17,416 bases of DNA from Halorhodospira sp. (lineage in GTDB: Bacteria > Pseudomonadota > Gammaproteobacteria > Nitrococcales > Halorhodospiraceae), in contig SKJZ01000258.1 in assembly GCA_007121755.1 (NCBI GenBank), positions 1-17,416 of the forward strand. Reading direction: 5' to 3'. This document shows positions 1 through 7,141 of this stretch, in pieces. The translations under genes and the position numbers were made by a program. The notes beneath the pieces are model-generated. The model saw only the letters and a list, made by a program, of their open reading frames with translations, had not been told where the DNA came from and made no database searches. Position 1 is the first letter of the stretch. Every line of letters starts with the position of its first letter.

Positions 1-2
1 GC

Positions 3-140
3 TTCAAGGAGCGGAACGAGTCGGCGTTGGCGTACGATGCGGCGGATGCGCTCACCTATCTGGCCTCATCGCGGGCGAACCTGGAATTGACCAGGGAACG
101 GTGGCCGGCGATCCGCTTCTCAGCCACCCGCGAGCATTGA
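3..140 (+). CDS. C-terminal fragment of an unidentified protein
   Basis: An open frame enters from the left edge and ends at TGA 138-140, giving the last 45 residues of a protein. The tail begins FKERNESALAYDAADALTYL and ends SATREH. It looks largely helical and carries many charged residues, with no membrane segment or recognisable motif. I do not recognise the family, and a fragment this short cannot support a function. It converges on the TraB-family gene, with about 33 bases between the two stop codons. The frame could be fortuitous, but the amino-acid composition is protein-like and no competing frame on this strand looks better. Confidence 0.5.
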   Translation, partial: FKERNESALAYDAADALTYLASSRANLELTRERWPAIRFSATREH

Positions 141-173
141 CCGGTCAGTCTACCCTCACCGGCCGGCCAGGGC

Positions 174-1385
174 TCAAGCCCCAACCAGACGCTCGAAGAT
201 ACGGAATCCGGCGATATACGTGCCGGCCGCTGAGCCCAATGTCGCGAAGAGAAAGACCAAAAGGGTTCGGGCCACACGGTTGGTCCACCATCCGTGCCAA
301 CGGGTGACGGCGGTGCGCAGAGCCTGAAAATCACCGATACGGGGATGGCGGACGGTCAACTCGATAGCCGCCGCAACGAAACCCGCGCCGACAGTCGGGT
401 TGATCGACGTGATCGGCGCCGCAAAGAATGCGCCGATCACGGTGACAGGGTGACCGGCGGCGAGAAGGACGCCTAGCGCCGACAGCCCGCCGTTGATCAC
501 CACCCAGTCGCCGACCATGGCCCAACCCAACTCGGCGCTCTTGGAGAAACCGAGCGCGAAACCGGCCAGAACCACCGCTACCACCACCCAGGGCAGAATC
601 CGGGGCCAGCGTACCGGAGGAGGGGTCTTGGAGAGCACATGGACAACCGAATCGGGGTCGAGCACGGTGTCTGACGCTTCCTCTTGCAGATGCCGCGCTA
701 AGCCGTCCAAGTGGCCAGCGCCGACGACAACCAGGACCTGTTTGCAGCGGCCGGCACACGCCTGTATTAAGCGCGCGGCCATGTAGCGGTCCCGTTCCGC
801 GATAAGGGGCTGGTATAGCGCCTTGCTGCCCTGGGCGACCTCACGGAAGGTCGACTCCAGGATATCGCCCTGTTTTAATTTCTCCACGTCTTCGGCGCTC
901 ACGCGCTCGCTGGTGATTAGGCTGGCGAACAGCCCGCCCAACAGCCCGAAACGCTGCCACCAGGGGACGCTGTGGTACAGACGGCGGAGGGTCACGCCGA
1001 CGTCACGGTCGATGAGCACGACCTCGGCGCCGGTGGCCGCCGCCTCCGTCGCCGCCGCCTTCATTTCAGCACCCGGTTCGACCCCCAATTGCTCCGCCAG
1101 GCGCTGTTGGTACGCGCCCAAGGCTAGGCTGGCCGCCACCATTCCTCCTTGGCCACGGCGTAGGACTTGAAACAGATCCATGCGCTCCATTGCCGATGGG
1201 TCCATCAAGGCTTGGTAGCGGCCGCTGCACAACTCAATGGCAACGGTGTCGTAACGCCCGCTGCGCACTTCGGCGGTGACTTCGTCGGCGCTGGCCTTGG
1301 AGACGTGGGCCGTCCCCAGAAGGGTATACTCGGTACCGTCGACAATGACTGTACGGCGGGGCCCGGCCGGCAAGTTGTCATCCAT
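174..1385 (-). CDS. TraB/GumN-family membrane protein
   Basis: A 403-residue protein of the TraB/Tiki/GumN superfamily, whose founding bacterial member was linked to shutdown of a peptide pheromone. Related eukaryotic Tiki proteins are metal-dependent proteases, but the substrate of this branch is unknown. Two hallmark segments are visible: GTAH at residues 24-27, followed by an IEL segment near residue 50, and GAGH at 222-225. These conserved His/Glu residues form the presumed active centre. The soluble domain occupies about residues 10-250. The C-terminal third holds about four hydrophobic helices (near 262-281, 286-309, 312-341 and 370-393), so it is probably anchored in the inner membrane. 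The ATG start at 1385 is supported by AAGGAT six bases upstream. It is divergent from mtfA and has no operon partner. The family call is firm; the function is not. Confidence 0.85.
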   Translation of the reverse strand: MDDNLPAGPRRTVIVDGTEYTLLGTAHVSKASADEVTAEVRSGRYDTVAIELCSGRYQALMDPSAMERMDLFQVLRRGQGGMVAASLALGAYQQRLAEQLGVEPGAEMKAAATEAAATGAEVVLIDRDVGVTLRRLYHSVPWWQRFGLLGGLFASLITSERVSAEDVEKLKQGDILESTFREVAQGSKALYQPLIAERDRYMAARLIQACAGRCKQVLVVVGAGHLDGLARHLQEEASDTVLDPDSVVHVLSKTPPPVRWPRILPWVVVAVVLAGFALGFSKSAELGWAMVGDWVVINGGLSALGVLLAAGHPVTVIGAFFAAPITSINPTVGAGFVAAAIELTVRHPRIGDFQALRTAVTRWHGWWTNRVARTLLVFLFATLGSAAGTYIAGFRIFERLVGA

Positions 1386-1423
1386 GGGGTGATCCTTGGT
1401 GGGCGGTGATGGTGAAGCAGCGG

Positions 1424-1453
1424 ATTATGGCCTACCCGGCGGGGTGACCCCAA
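1424..1453 (-). promoter_or_regulatory. possible sigma-70 promoter for the TraB-family gene
   Basis: On the minus strand, TTGGGG (1448-1453) and CATAAT (1424-1429) are separated by 18 bases and lie about 40 bases upstream of the TraB start. The -10 element is good and the -35 is weak. A short palindrome, GGGGT-G-ACCCC (1441-1451), overlaps the -35 region and could be an operator or chance. This is a motif-based guess. Confidence 0.3.
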
Positions 1454-1493
1454 GCGATCTCCAACATTACTAGCTTTCAGCCGAGGGAGTGTC

Positions 1494-2261
1494 TTGCCGT
1501 TGAGGTTTCTCAGAGAGTGGCGGCGCCGGCGTATCGTCGGCCGGCGGAGGCTGCCGACGGGGGCGTGGCATATTGCCGAGCGGGCCTTGCCGGCATTGAA
1601 ACGCCTCGATTCGAAGCGGCGTGAGCGGCTGACGGAGTTGGCCGTCCTCTTTGTTCACGAAAAGCGTTTCGAAGGCGTGGCTGGCGCCGCACTGCATCCG
1701 GACCAGATGGGGGGGGTCGCCCTGCAGGCGTGTCTGCCGTTGTTGGAACTCGGTTCCGATTGGTACCGGCCGTGGACCACCGTCCTCGTCTATCCGGGCG
1801 GTTTTCTCGCCACCCACGAGTACGAAGACGAGTACGGCATTGTCCACCGGGAAGACGCGCCGTTGATCGGCGAGGCGTGGGAGGGCGGCCCGTTGATCCT
1901 GTCACTGGAGGACGCGTTGCGGCCGGCCGCCGGAACCAACGTGGTCATCCACGAGTGCGCCCATAAGATCGATATGCGCCAGGGGGCGGTCAACGGCCTG
2001 CCGCCGCTGCCCCGGACAATGCCGTTGGAATCCTGGTCCACGGCCTTCGAGCGTGCTTACAGCGAGTTGCGGGAGGCTGGGGAGAGGGGGGAGGAGACGC
2101 CGGTCGACCCCTACGCGGCGGAAGATCCGGGAGAGTTTTTCGCCGTCGCGGTCGAGACGTTCTACGCCGATCCGGAGCGCCTTTACAAGGCGTTCCCCGA
2201 GGTCTACCGGCAGCTGCAGGCCTTCTTCGCCTTCGATCCCGTAACGGGTTCCGTAAGGTGA
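1494..2261 (+). CDS. mtfA: MtfA-family zinc peptidase
   Basis: A 255-residue protein matching MtfA (YeeI) over its full length. In E. coli, MtfA is a cytosolic zinc aminopeptidase that also binds the glucose repressor Mlc. The zinc motif HECAH is at residues 153-157 (HExxH, followed by KID as in the family's HKLD). The probable third ligand is Glu214 in the DPGEFFAV segment, equivalent to E. coli DPAECFAV. Other family blocks include LPLLELG (81-87) and VYPGGF (99-104). The start is TTG at 1494, preceded by GAGGGAG at 1483-1489; a second TTG six bases on (1500) is equally possible. The first 25 residues are unusually arginine-rich. No ptsG or mlc gene is nearby, so a link to PTS control is only inferred from the family. 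Confidence 0.9.
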   Translation: MPLRFLREWRRRRIVGRRRLPTGAWHIAERALPALKRLDSKRRERLTELAVLFVHEKRFEGVAGAALHPDQMGGVALQACLPLLELGSDWYRPWTTVLVYPGGFLATHEYEDEYGIVHREDAPLIGEAWEGGPLILSLEDALRPAAGTNVVIHECAHKIDMRQGAVNGLPPLPRTMPLESWSTAFERAYSELREAGERGEETPVDPYAAEDPGEFFAVAVETFYADPERLYKAFPEVYRQLQAFFAFDPVTGSVR

Positions 2262-2265
2262 GTAA

Positions 2266-2294
2266 GCGCTTGGCCCCCGCCGGGGGCCAAGCGC
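2266..2294. terminator. perfect GC-rich hairpin between convergent mtfA and prpE
   Basis: GCGCTTGGCCCCC (2266-2278) and its exact complement GGGGGCCAAGCGC (2282-2294) flank a three-base loop. It lies five bases after the mtfA stop and 19 bases from the prpE stop. A 13-bp stem between convergent genes suggests a bidirectional terminator. There is no T run on either strand, so it may act as a roadblock or RNA 3'-end stabiliser rather than a classical intrinsic terminator. Confidence 0.7.
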
Positions 2295-2313
2295 CGGATC
2301 GCGCGGACAACCG

Positions 2314-4227
2314 TCAGCCGTCGTTCCCGTCGTACTGCCCGATACCCCGCTCCTGCATCGCCTCGACGATGACATCCAGGCTACCGGGATCGTCGATCGT
2401 GGAGGGGGTCGGCACCTTCTCCGGGTCTTCCTGAGACAACGAACGGATGGTCTTTCTCAGGATCTTCCCGGAGCGTGTCTTCGGCAGCTTCGAGACCACT
2501 GCCACTTGGCGCATCGCCGCGATGGCGCCGATCTCATTGCGGACCGCCTGCACCAGCTCTTTCTCCAACTGCTCCGGAGCGATATCCACGCCGTCCTTGA
2601 GCACCACAAAGGCCACCGGCAGCTCGCCCTTCAGCTCGTCGTGGATGCCCACCACGGCACACTCGGCCACCGCGGCGTGACCGCCGATAACCTCTTCCAT
2701 CTCGCCAGTGGAGAGACGGTGTCCGGCGATATTGATGACGTCGTCGACGCGCCCCATGATGAAGACGTAGCCTTCCTCGTCGATGAAGCCGCCGTCCGAC
2801 GTGTCGTAGAAACCGGAGAATCGCTCCAGATACGACTTCTTAAAGCGGGCGTCATCGTTCCACAGCGTGGGCAGGCAGCCCGGAGGCAGCGGCAATTGGA
2901 CCGCCAGGTTGCCCTGTTGTCCGGCCGGAAGTTCTTGCCCGTTATCGTTGAGCACCCGGATATCGTAGCCGGGGACCGGCAGCGAGGCAGAGCCGCTCTT
3001 GACCGGATGAGGCTCGATGCCCATCGGGTTGGCAACGATTGCCCAGCCGGTCTCCGTCTGCCACCAGTGATCCACCACCGGCCGCTTCAGCGTCGACGAC
3101 AGCCACTCGTAGGTCGGAGGGTCGAGGCGCTCACCGGCGACGAAGACGTTCTTCAGGCAGGAGATATCGTACTTCTCCAGGTGTTTCGCTTCGGGATCCT
3201 CCTTCTTGACGGCGCGGAAGGCGGTTGGAGCGGTAAAGAACGCCTTGGCCTTGTGCTCCGAGATGACCCGCCAGAAGGCCCCGGCGTCCGGCGTCCGCAC
3301 CGGCTTGCCCTCGTAGACCACCGAGGTGCAACCGCGAATCAGCGGCGCGTAGACGATATAGGAGTGGCCCACGACCCAGCCTACGTCGGAGGCGGTCCAG
3401 AAAACCTCACCGGGGTGGAGGTCGTAGATGGTCTCCATGCTGAAGTTCAGCGCCACCGCGTAGCCACCGGAGTCCCTGACCACGCCCTTCGGTTTTCCGG
3501 TGGTCCCGGAGGTATAGAGGATGTAGAGCGGATCGGTGGCGTCGACCGGCACCGGATCGACGGCTTGGGCGCCGGCCATCAGGTCGTTCCAGTCGTGATC
3601 ACGCCCCGGCTGGAGTTCGGCTGCCGCCTGCGGGCGCTGGACGATCACCGTGTTGTCGGGAGAGTGATCCGCGCGGCGCAGCGCTTCGTCCACCAACGGC
3701 TTATAGGGGATAACCCGCTCGAACTCGATGCCGCAACTCGCCGTCAACAGGGCCTTCGGTTGCGCGTCGTTAATGCGGATTGCCAACTCGTTGGGGGAGA
3801 ACCCGCCGAAGACCACGGAGTGGATGGCGCCCAGCCGCGCGCATGCGAGCATGGAAATGATGGCCTCGGGGATCATTGGCATGTAGATGATCACCCGGTC
3901 CCCTTTGTCGACGCCGAGGCCGCGCAACATGCCCGCGGCCCGGGCGACCTCATCGCGCAATTCCCGGTAGGTGAAACGCTTCTGCGTCGCGGTCACCGGG
4001 GAGTCGTAGATAATCGCGGTCTGATCGCCGCGCCCGCCATCGACGTGAGCGTCCAGCGCCAAGTGAGCCACGTTGAGCTGCCCGCCACGGAACCAGCGGT
4101 AGAAACCGCGCTCGTCTTTGCTGAGGATCTCGGATGGAGGCTGGAACCAGTCCAGCTTCTCCGCCTGCTTACGCCAGAACGCTTCACGGTCCTGGATGGA
4201 CTCCGTATAGACGTCGCGGTAGCCCAT
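2314..4227 (-). CDS. prpE: propionyl-CoA synthetase (propionate--CoA ligase)
   Basis: A 637-residue AMP-forming acyl-CoA synthetase that activates propionate with ATP and CoA. The N-terminal block (residues 1-60) and ASCGIEFERVIPYKPLVDEAL (about 163-183) are of PrpE type rather than acetyl-CoA synthetase type. Adenylation motifs are the phosphate-binding loop YTSGTTGKPKG (238-248), GWVVGHSY (283-290) and DHWWQTETGW (386-395). The C-terminal lid contains the catalytic, acetylatable lysine Lys588 in TRSGKILRK; in Salmonella the equivalent lysine is switched off by Pat-type acetyltransferases and restored by CobB-type deacetylases. ATG 4227 is preceded by GGAGGA five bases upstream. No prpBCD methylcitrate genes are adjacent, so it stands alone. 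It could act with the nearby fadIJ operon, because odd-chain fatty-acid oxidation yields propionyl-CoA, but that is inference. Confidence 0.95.
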   Translation of the reverse strand: MGYRDVYTESIQDREAFWRKQAEKLDWFQPPSEILSKDERGFYRWFRGGQLNVAHLALDAHVDGGRGDQTAIIYDSPVTATQKRFTYRELRDEVARAAGMLRGLGVDKGDRVIIYMPMIPEAIISMLACARLGAIHSVVFGGFSPNELAIRINDAQPKALLTASCGIEFERVIPYKPLVDEALRRADHSPDNTVIVQRPQAAAELQPGRDHDWNDLMAGAQAVDPVPVDATDPLYILYTSGTTGKPKGVVRDSGGYAVALNFSMETIYDLHPGEVFWTASDVGWVVGHSYIVYAPLIRGCTSVVYEGKPVRTPDAGAFWRVISEHKAKAFFTAPTAFRAVKKEDPEAKHLEKYDISCLKNVFVAGERLDPPTYEWLSSTLKRPVVDHWWQTETGWAIVANPMGIEPHPVKSGSASLPVPGYDIRVLNDNGQELPAGQQGNLAVQLPLPPGCLPTLWNDDARFKKSYLERFSGFYDTSDGGFIDEEGYVFIMGRVDDVINIAGHRLSTGEMEEVIGGHAAVAECAVVGIHDELKGELPVAFVVLKDGVDIAPEQLEKELVQAVRNEIGAIAAMRQVAVVSKLPKTRSGKILRKTIRSLSQEDPEKVPTPSTIDDPGSLDVIVEAMQERGIGQYDGNDG

Positions 4228-4261
4228 GGCTCTCCTCCACTGTTGGTTGTATTACGGTTGA

Positions 4262-4314
4262 GCGGCGCCGGGTTTGCGAATACCCGTTTTGGATCAGAAC
4301 GCTCAAGGCGCCGC
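4262..4314 (-). promoter_or_regulatory. nested inverted repeats in the prpE upstream/leader region
   Basis: An outer repeat, GCGGCGCC (4262-4269) and GGCGCCGC (4307-4314), encloses a second repeat, CGGGT (4269-4273) and ACCCG (4282-4286), with an eight-base loop; the two overlap by one base at 4269. TTGAGC (4258-4263) and GCTCAA (4301-4306) form a third, overlapping pair. The block ends about 35 bases upstream of the prpE start, within the probable mRNA leader. It could be a structured 5' UTR or stacked operators. The + strand copy of the inner hairpin is followed by TTTT, but no + strand gene ends here. Confidence 0.4.
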
Positions 4315-4336
4315 GCGGATGATCTCAACAATCTAC

Positions 4337-4353
4337 ATTGCCAGTAGGGCAAT
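4337..4353. promoter_or_regulatory. 17-bp palindrome upstream of prpE, candidate operator
   Basis: ATTGCC (4337-4342) and GGCAAT (4348-4353) form a perfect six-base inverted repeat around a five-base spacer, about 110 bases before the prpE start. Its size and symmetry suit a dimeric repressor or activator. It adjoins the most AT-rich part of the gap (4364-4400), where TTGAAT and TACATA spaced 16 bases apart on the minus strand could form a weak promoter. I cannot assign a regulator. Confidence 0.4.
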
Positions 4354-4421
4354 GGGAACCCGTATTTTTATGTAACCAATTGATTTACAAATTCAATGCG
4401 ACCTTTCTGCGGTCCCTTTGC

Positions 4422-4949
4422 TCAGACAATGGTTCGGGCGATATAGGACTCGAGAAAATCGGCCAAGCGCTCACTCTCCTCCAGGCCAAAGACCATCACG
4501 CCAGGCGGGACGACCTCCGGGGAGTCGGTAACCACCGCCAGTAACTCCGGGTCGTCCCACTCGGGGACCGGTTTGCCGGAACCCGCACGGTGGACCAGGA
4601 TCTTGGGCACAGGCGCCTGGCGAAACCCCTCTGCCAGTATAAACTCGGCTCGAGCCGAGTCGATCGCCTTCGCCCGTTCATGCAGCGGGATCTCCCCGTC
4701 GGTCGGATTCTCGACCAGCAGTGCCCACCGTCTCTCCGAGACCACCATGACCTGACCGGCGCCGGCCTCCCGCAGGCGGTGACTATCCTTTCCCGGGCGG
4801 TCCATGTCGAACCCGCAGTGGGCGTGCTTGATCAGCGCCGGCATGCGCCCCCGGTGGCGAAGTTCCGCCACCAACTCAACCAATAGCGTCGTCTTGCCCG
4901 ACCCGGAATAACCGGCAAAGGCGATGATCGGTAACGGAGATTCAGCCAT
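4422..4949 (-). CDS. mobB: molybdopterin-guanine dinucleotide biosynthesis adapter MobB
   Basis: A 175-residue P-loop GTP-binding protein that assists MobA in attaching GMP to molybdopterin, making the bis-MGD cofactor of DMSO-reductase-type enzymes. The Walker A loop GYSGSGKT is at residues 13-20. It is followed by the MobB signatures LIKHAHCGFDMDRPGKDS (about 39-56) and SHRLREAGA, then AEGF near residue 107. Length is normal for the family (about 170-175). It lies 56 bases downstream of fadJ on the same strand, with only a weak AGAGAG ribosome site before ATG 4949. It may be read through from fadIJ or have its own promoter. No mobA or molybdoenzyme gene is nearby, so its position by beta-oxidation genes is odd and probably incidental. 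Confidence 0.92.
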   Translation of the reverse strand: MAESPLPIIAFAGYSGSGKTTLLVELVAELRHRGRMPALIKHAHCGFDMDRPGKDSHRLREAGAGQVMVVSERRWALLVENPTDGEIPLHERAKAIDSARAEFILAEGFRQAPVPKILVHRAGSGKPVPEWDDPELLAVVTDSPEVVPPGVMVFGLEESERLADFLESYIARTIV

Positions 4950-5005
4950 TACTCTCTATCTTTTAGTCGGTCATAGTGAGTTTGTCGTATTCCGCACGCT
5001 ACCGT

Positions 5006-7141
5006 TCATTGCGGATCCGCGGTGGGACTCTGCTGCGGCGCGGCGTAAAATGGTGCAGGCGCTTCGCTGGTCAACGGGGGCGCCGGGGCGAAATGCTCGC
5101 CGAAACGCTCGGCGTGGCGTCGCAACGCAGAGGCGATATCGGCAACCCCGCGCCGATCCATGTAGCGGAAGGGACCGCCGCGGAAGGGCGGAAAGCCGAT
5201 CCCCAAGACCGCGGCGAGATCGCCGTCCCGGGGGCAACGGATGACCCCTTCCTCCAGGCAGTACGCCGCCTCGTTCAAAAGGGGCAGTATCGCGCGATCG
5301 AGAATCTCCTCGCTCGCGAATCCGCTCCGCACCGGTGTGACGCCCAATAGTTTGTAGACGGCGGGATCGGGCACCTTTCGGCCGCTCTTGCTCCGGCGGT
5401 AAAACTTGCCCGGACCGCTCTCCAGCATGCGCTCGACAAGCCCCGGCGTTGCCATACGAGGGCCGAAAGCATCCTGCAGCACGGGTTGCACTCTGGCGGC
5501 GACCGATAGGCCGACTTGGTCCAGCAGCTCAAACGGCCCCAGCGGAAAGCCGAACTTCTTCAGCGTCCGGTCAATCTCATCCATGGCAAAGCCATCCAGG
5601 AGCAGGCGGCCGGCTTCATTCAGGTAGGGCGCCAGGATGCGATTGACAAAAAATCCAGGCCGGTCCGCGACGATCAGCGGTGTCTTGCCTTGAGCGCGGG
5701 CGAGCTTGGCCGCGGTGGCCACGACATCGGGGGCGGTCCCCTGGTGGGGGATGACTTCCACCAGCCGCATCTTCTCTACCGGGGAGAAGTAGTGCATTCC
5801 AACTACATTGGATGGCTCCCGGGCCCCCTCCGCGATCGATGCGATGGGCAGCGACGAGGTGTTCGACGCGAAGACGGCGCCTTCACGGGCCTGAGCCTCA
5901 TACTCGGCCAACACCTTCCGCTTCAGTTCGATCTCTTCGAAAACCGCTTCGACAATCAGATCTATGCTGTTGAATCCATTGGATTCCGTCGTCAATGTCA
6001 GCCGCCGGCGCGCCTGTTCGGCCTGAAACGGCGTAAGGGCTCCCCGTTGGGTCCGCCGGTCAATATGATCGACAATATGCCGCGATGCCCGGGCCAGCGC
6101 CTCGGCCGAAGGATCGCGAACACGAACCGGAAGACCGGCGTGCTCCACCGTGACCGCCGAGATCCCGGCGCCCATCAGACCGCCGCCGATAACCCCGATC
6201 CGTTCCAGCGGCCGGGGGTCGGCGTCGGTGAATCGCTCCTTCTTGATCGCTGTCGAAGCGAAGTAGAGGAAGCGCAGTTCTTGGGCTTCCGGAGTGACCG
6301 CCAAACGGCCGAAGGTCTCCGCCTCGGCCTTGAGGCCGGCCTCCACCCCCTCGGCAAGGCCGATCTCCACACAACGGATGATCGCCTCGGTGGCGGGGTA
6401 GTTACCGTAGGTCTTGTGCCAAGTTCGACGGCGCACCTCGTGCAAAAGGAGGGTGCGCCCGGCGGGGTTTCCTTCCGTAATCCAGTGCAGCACGCGCCGA
6501 GTCCATGGGCGGGCCGGCCTTTCATCCGGCTCCCGGATCTTCCGCACGGCCGCCGTGGCCAGGTGGGCGGCCGGAACACACTCATCCACGAGGCCCAACG
6601 CGCGGGCTCTGTCCGGACGGATCTGTCTGCCGGTGAGCATCAAATCGAGCGCCGCGCCCGTTCCAATATGGCGAGGCAGGCGTTGGGTGCCGCCACTGCC
6701 GGGGAGGACACCGATCTTCACCTCGGGCAGGCCGAGACGGGTCACCGGTTCGTCGGTGCAGATCCGATACCGGCATGCCAAGGCGATCTCGAGCCCGCCA
6801 CCGAGGCAGAGACCGTGAATCGCCGCAACGACCGGAACTTCCAGCGCTTCCAGGCGGCCGCAAAACCTCTGGCCGGCGAGAGCGAGCGCTGAAGCCTCCG
6901 CGGCGTCGGCACAGCGATCGAGCATGCGAATATCGGCACCGGACAGGAACGAGTCCGCTTTGCCGCTTCGCAGGATAACTCCCGTCAGACCGGAATCCCG
7001 CTCCAGTTGATCCAATAAGGCTTCCGCCTCATCGAGATGCTCGGCACGCAAGACGTTGTACGCCTCGTCCGGTACATCCAGTGTTACCCAGGCGACGCCG
7101 TTGCCGTCGATCTCGGTGGTAAAGACCTTCCTTTCGACCAT
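5006..7141 (-). CDS. fadJ: fatty-acid oxidation alpha subunit FadJ (enoyl-CoA hydratase / 3-hydroxyacyl-CoA dehydrogenase)
   Basis: A 711-residue bifunctional beta-oxidation enzyme that hydrates 2-enoyl-CoA and oxidises the 3-hydroxyacyl-CoA with NAD+. The N-terminal crotonase domain has the oxyanion segment SGADI (67-71), catalytic Glu118 in GGGLEIA and Glu140 in LPEVKIG. The dehydrogenase domain starts at the NAD loop GVIGGGLMGAGI (about 316-327). It continues with SNTSS (426-430), catalytic His450 in GMHYFSPVEK, Glu462, and the PGFFVNRI segment (495-502). Spacing matches E. coli FadB/FadJ (711 residues against about 714). I take ATG 7141 rather than an upstream in-frame codon at 7189, because this ATG overlaps the fadI stop as TAATG and is preceded by GGAGAGGA. 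The overlap implies translational coupling and one trifunctional complex with FadI. Confidence 0.95.
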   Translation of the reverse strand: MVERKVFTTEIDGNGVAWVTLDVPDEAYNVLRAEHLDEAEALLDQLERDSGLTGVILRSGKADSFLSGADIRMLDRCADAAEASALALAGQRFCGRLEALEVPVVAAIHGLCLGGGLEIALACRYRICTDEPVTRLGLPEVKIGVLPGSGGTQRLPRHIGTGAALDLMLTGRQIRPDRARALGLVDECVPAAHLATAAVRKIREPDERPARPWTRRVLHWITEGNPAGRTLLLHEVRRRTWHKTYGNYPATEAIIRCVEIGLAEGVEAGLKAEAETFGRLAVTPEAQELRFLYFASTAIKKERFTDADPRPLERIGVIGGGLMGAGISAVTVEHAGLPVRVRDPSAEALARASRHIVDHIDRRTQRGALTPFQAEQARRRLTLTTESNGFNSIDLIVEAVFEEIELKRKVLAEYEAQAREGAVFASNTSSLPIASIAEGAREPSNVVGMHYFSPVEKMRLVEVIPHQGTAPDVVATAAKLARAQGKTPLIVADRPGFFVNRILAPYLNEAGRLLLDGFAMDEIDRTLKKFGFPLGPFELLDQVGLSVAARVQPVLQDAFGPRMATPGLVERMLESGPGKFYRRSKSGRKVPDPAVYKLLGVTPVRSGFASEEILDRAILPLLNEAAYCLEEGVIRCPRDGDLAAVLGIGFPPFRGGPFRYMDRRGVADIASALRRHAERFGEHFAPAPPLTSEAPAPFYAAPQQSPTADPQ

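Noticed and set aside
1266..1278. matS-like terminus motif
   Set aside because: The best partial match to GTGACRNYGTCAC has at least three mismatches, and no convincing copy was seen elsewhere.
2506..4347. Long + strand open frame antisense to prpE
   Set aside because: It mirrors the codon structure of a full-length, motif-complete PrpE on the other strand. Its own translation is low-complexity Arg/His/Val-rich with no motif or ribosome site, as expected for antisense frames in GC-rich DNA.
5516..6892. Long + strand open frame antisense to fadJ
   Set aside because: FadJ on the minus strand has all catalytic residues and family spacing; the antisense translation has no recognisable domain.
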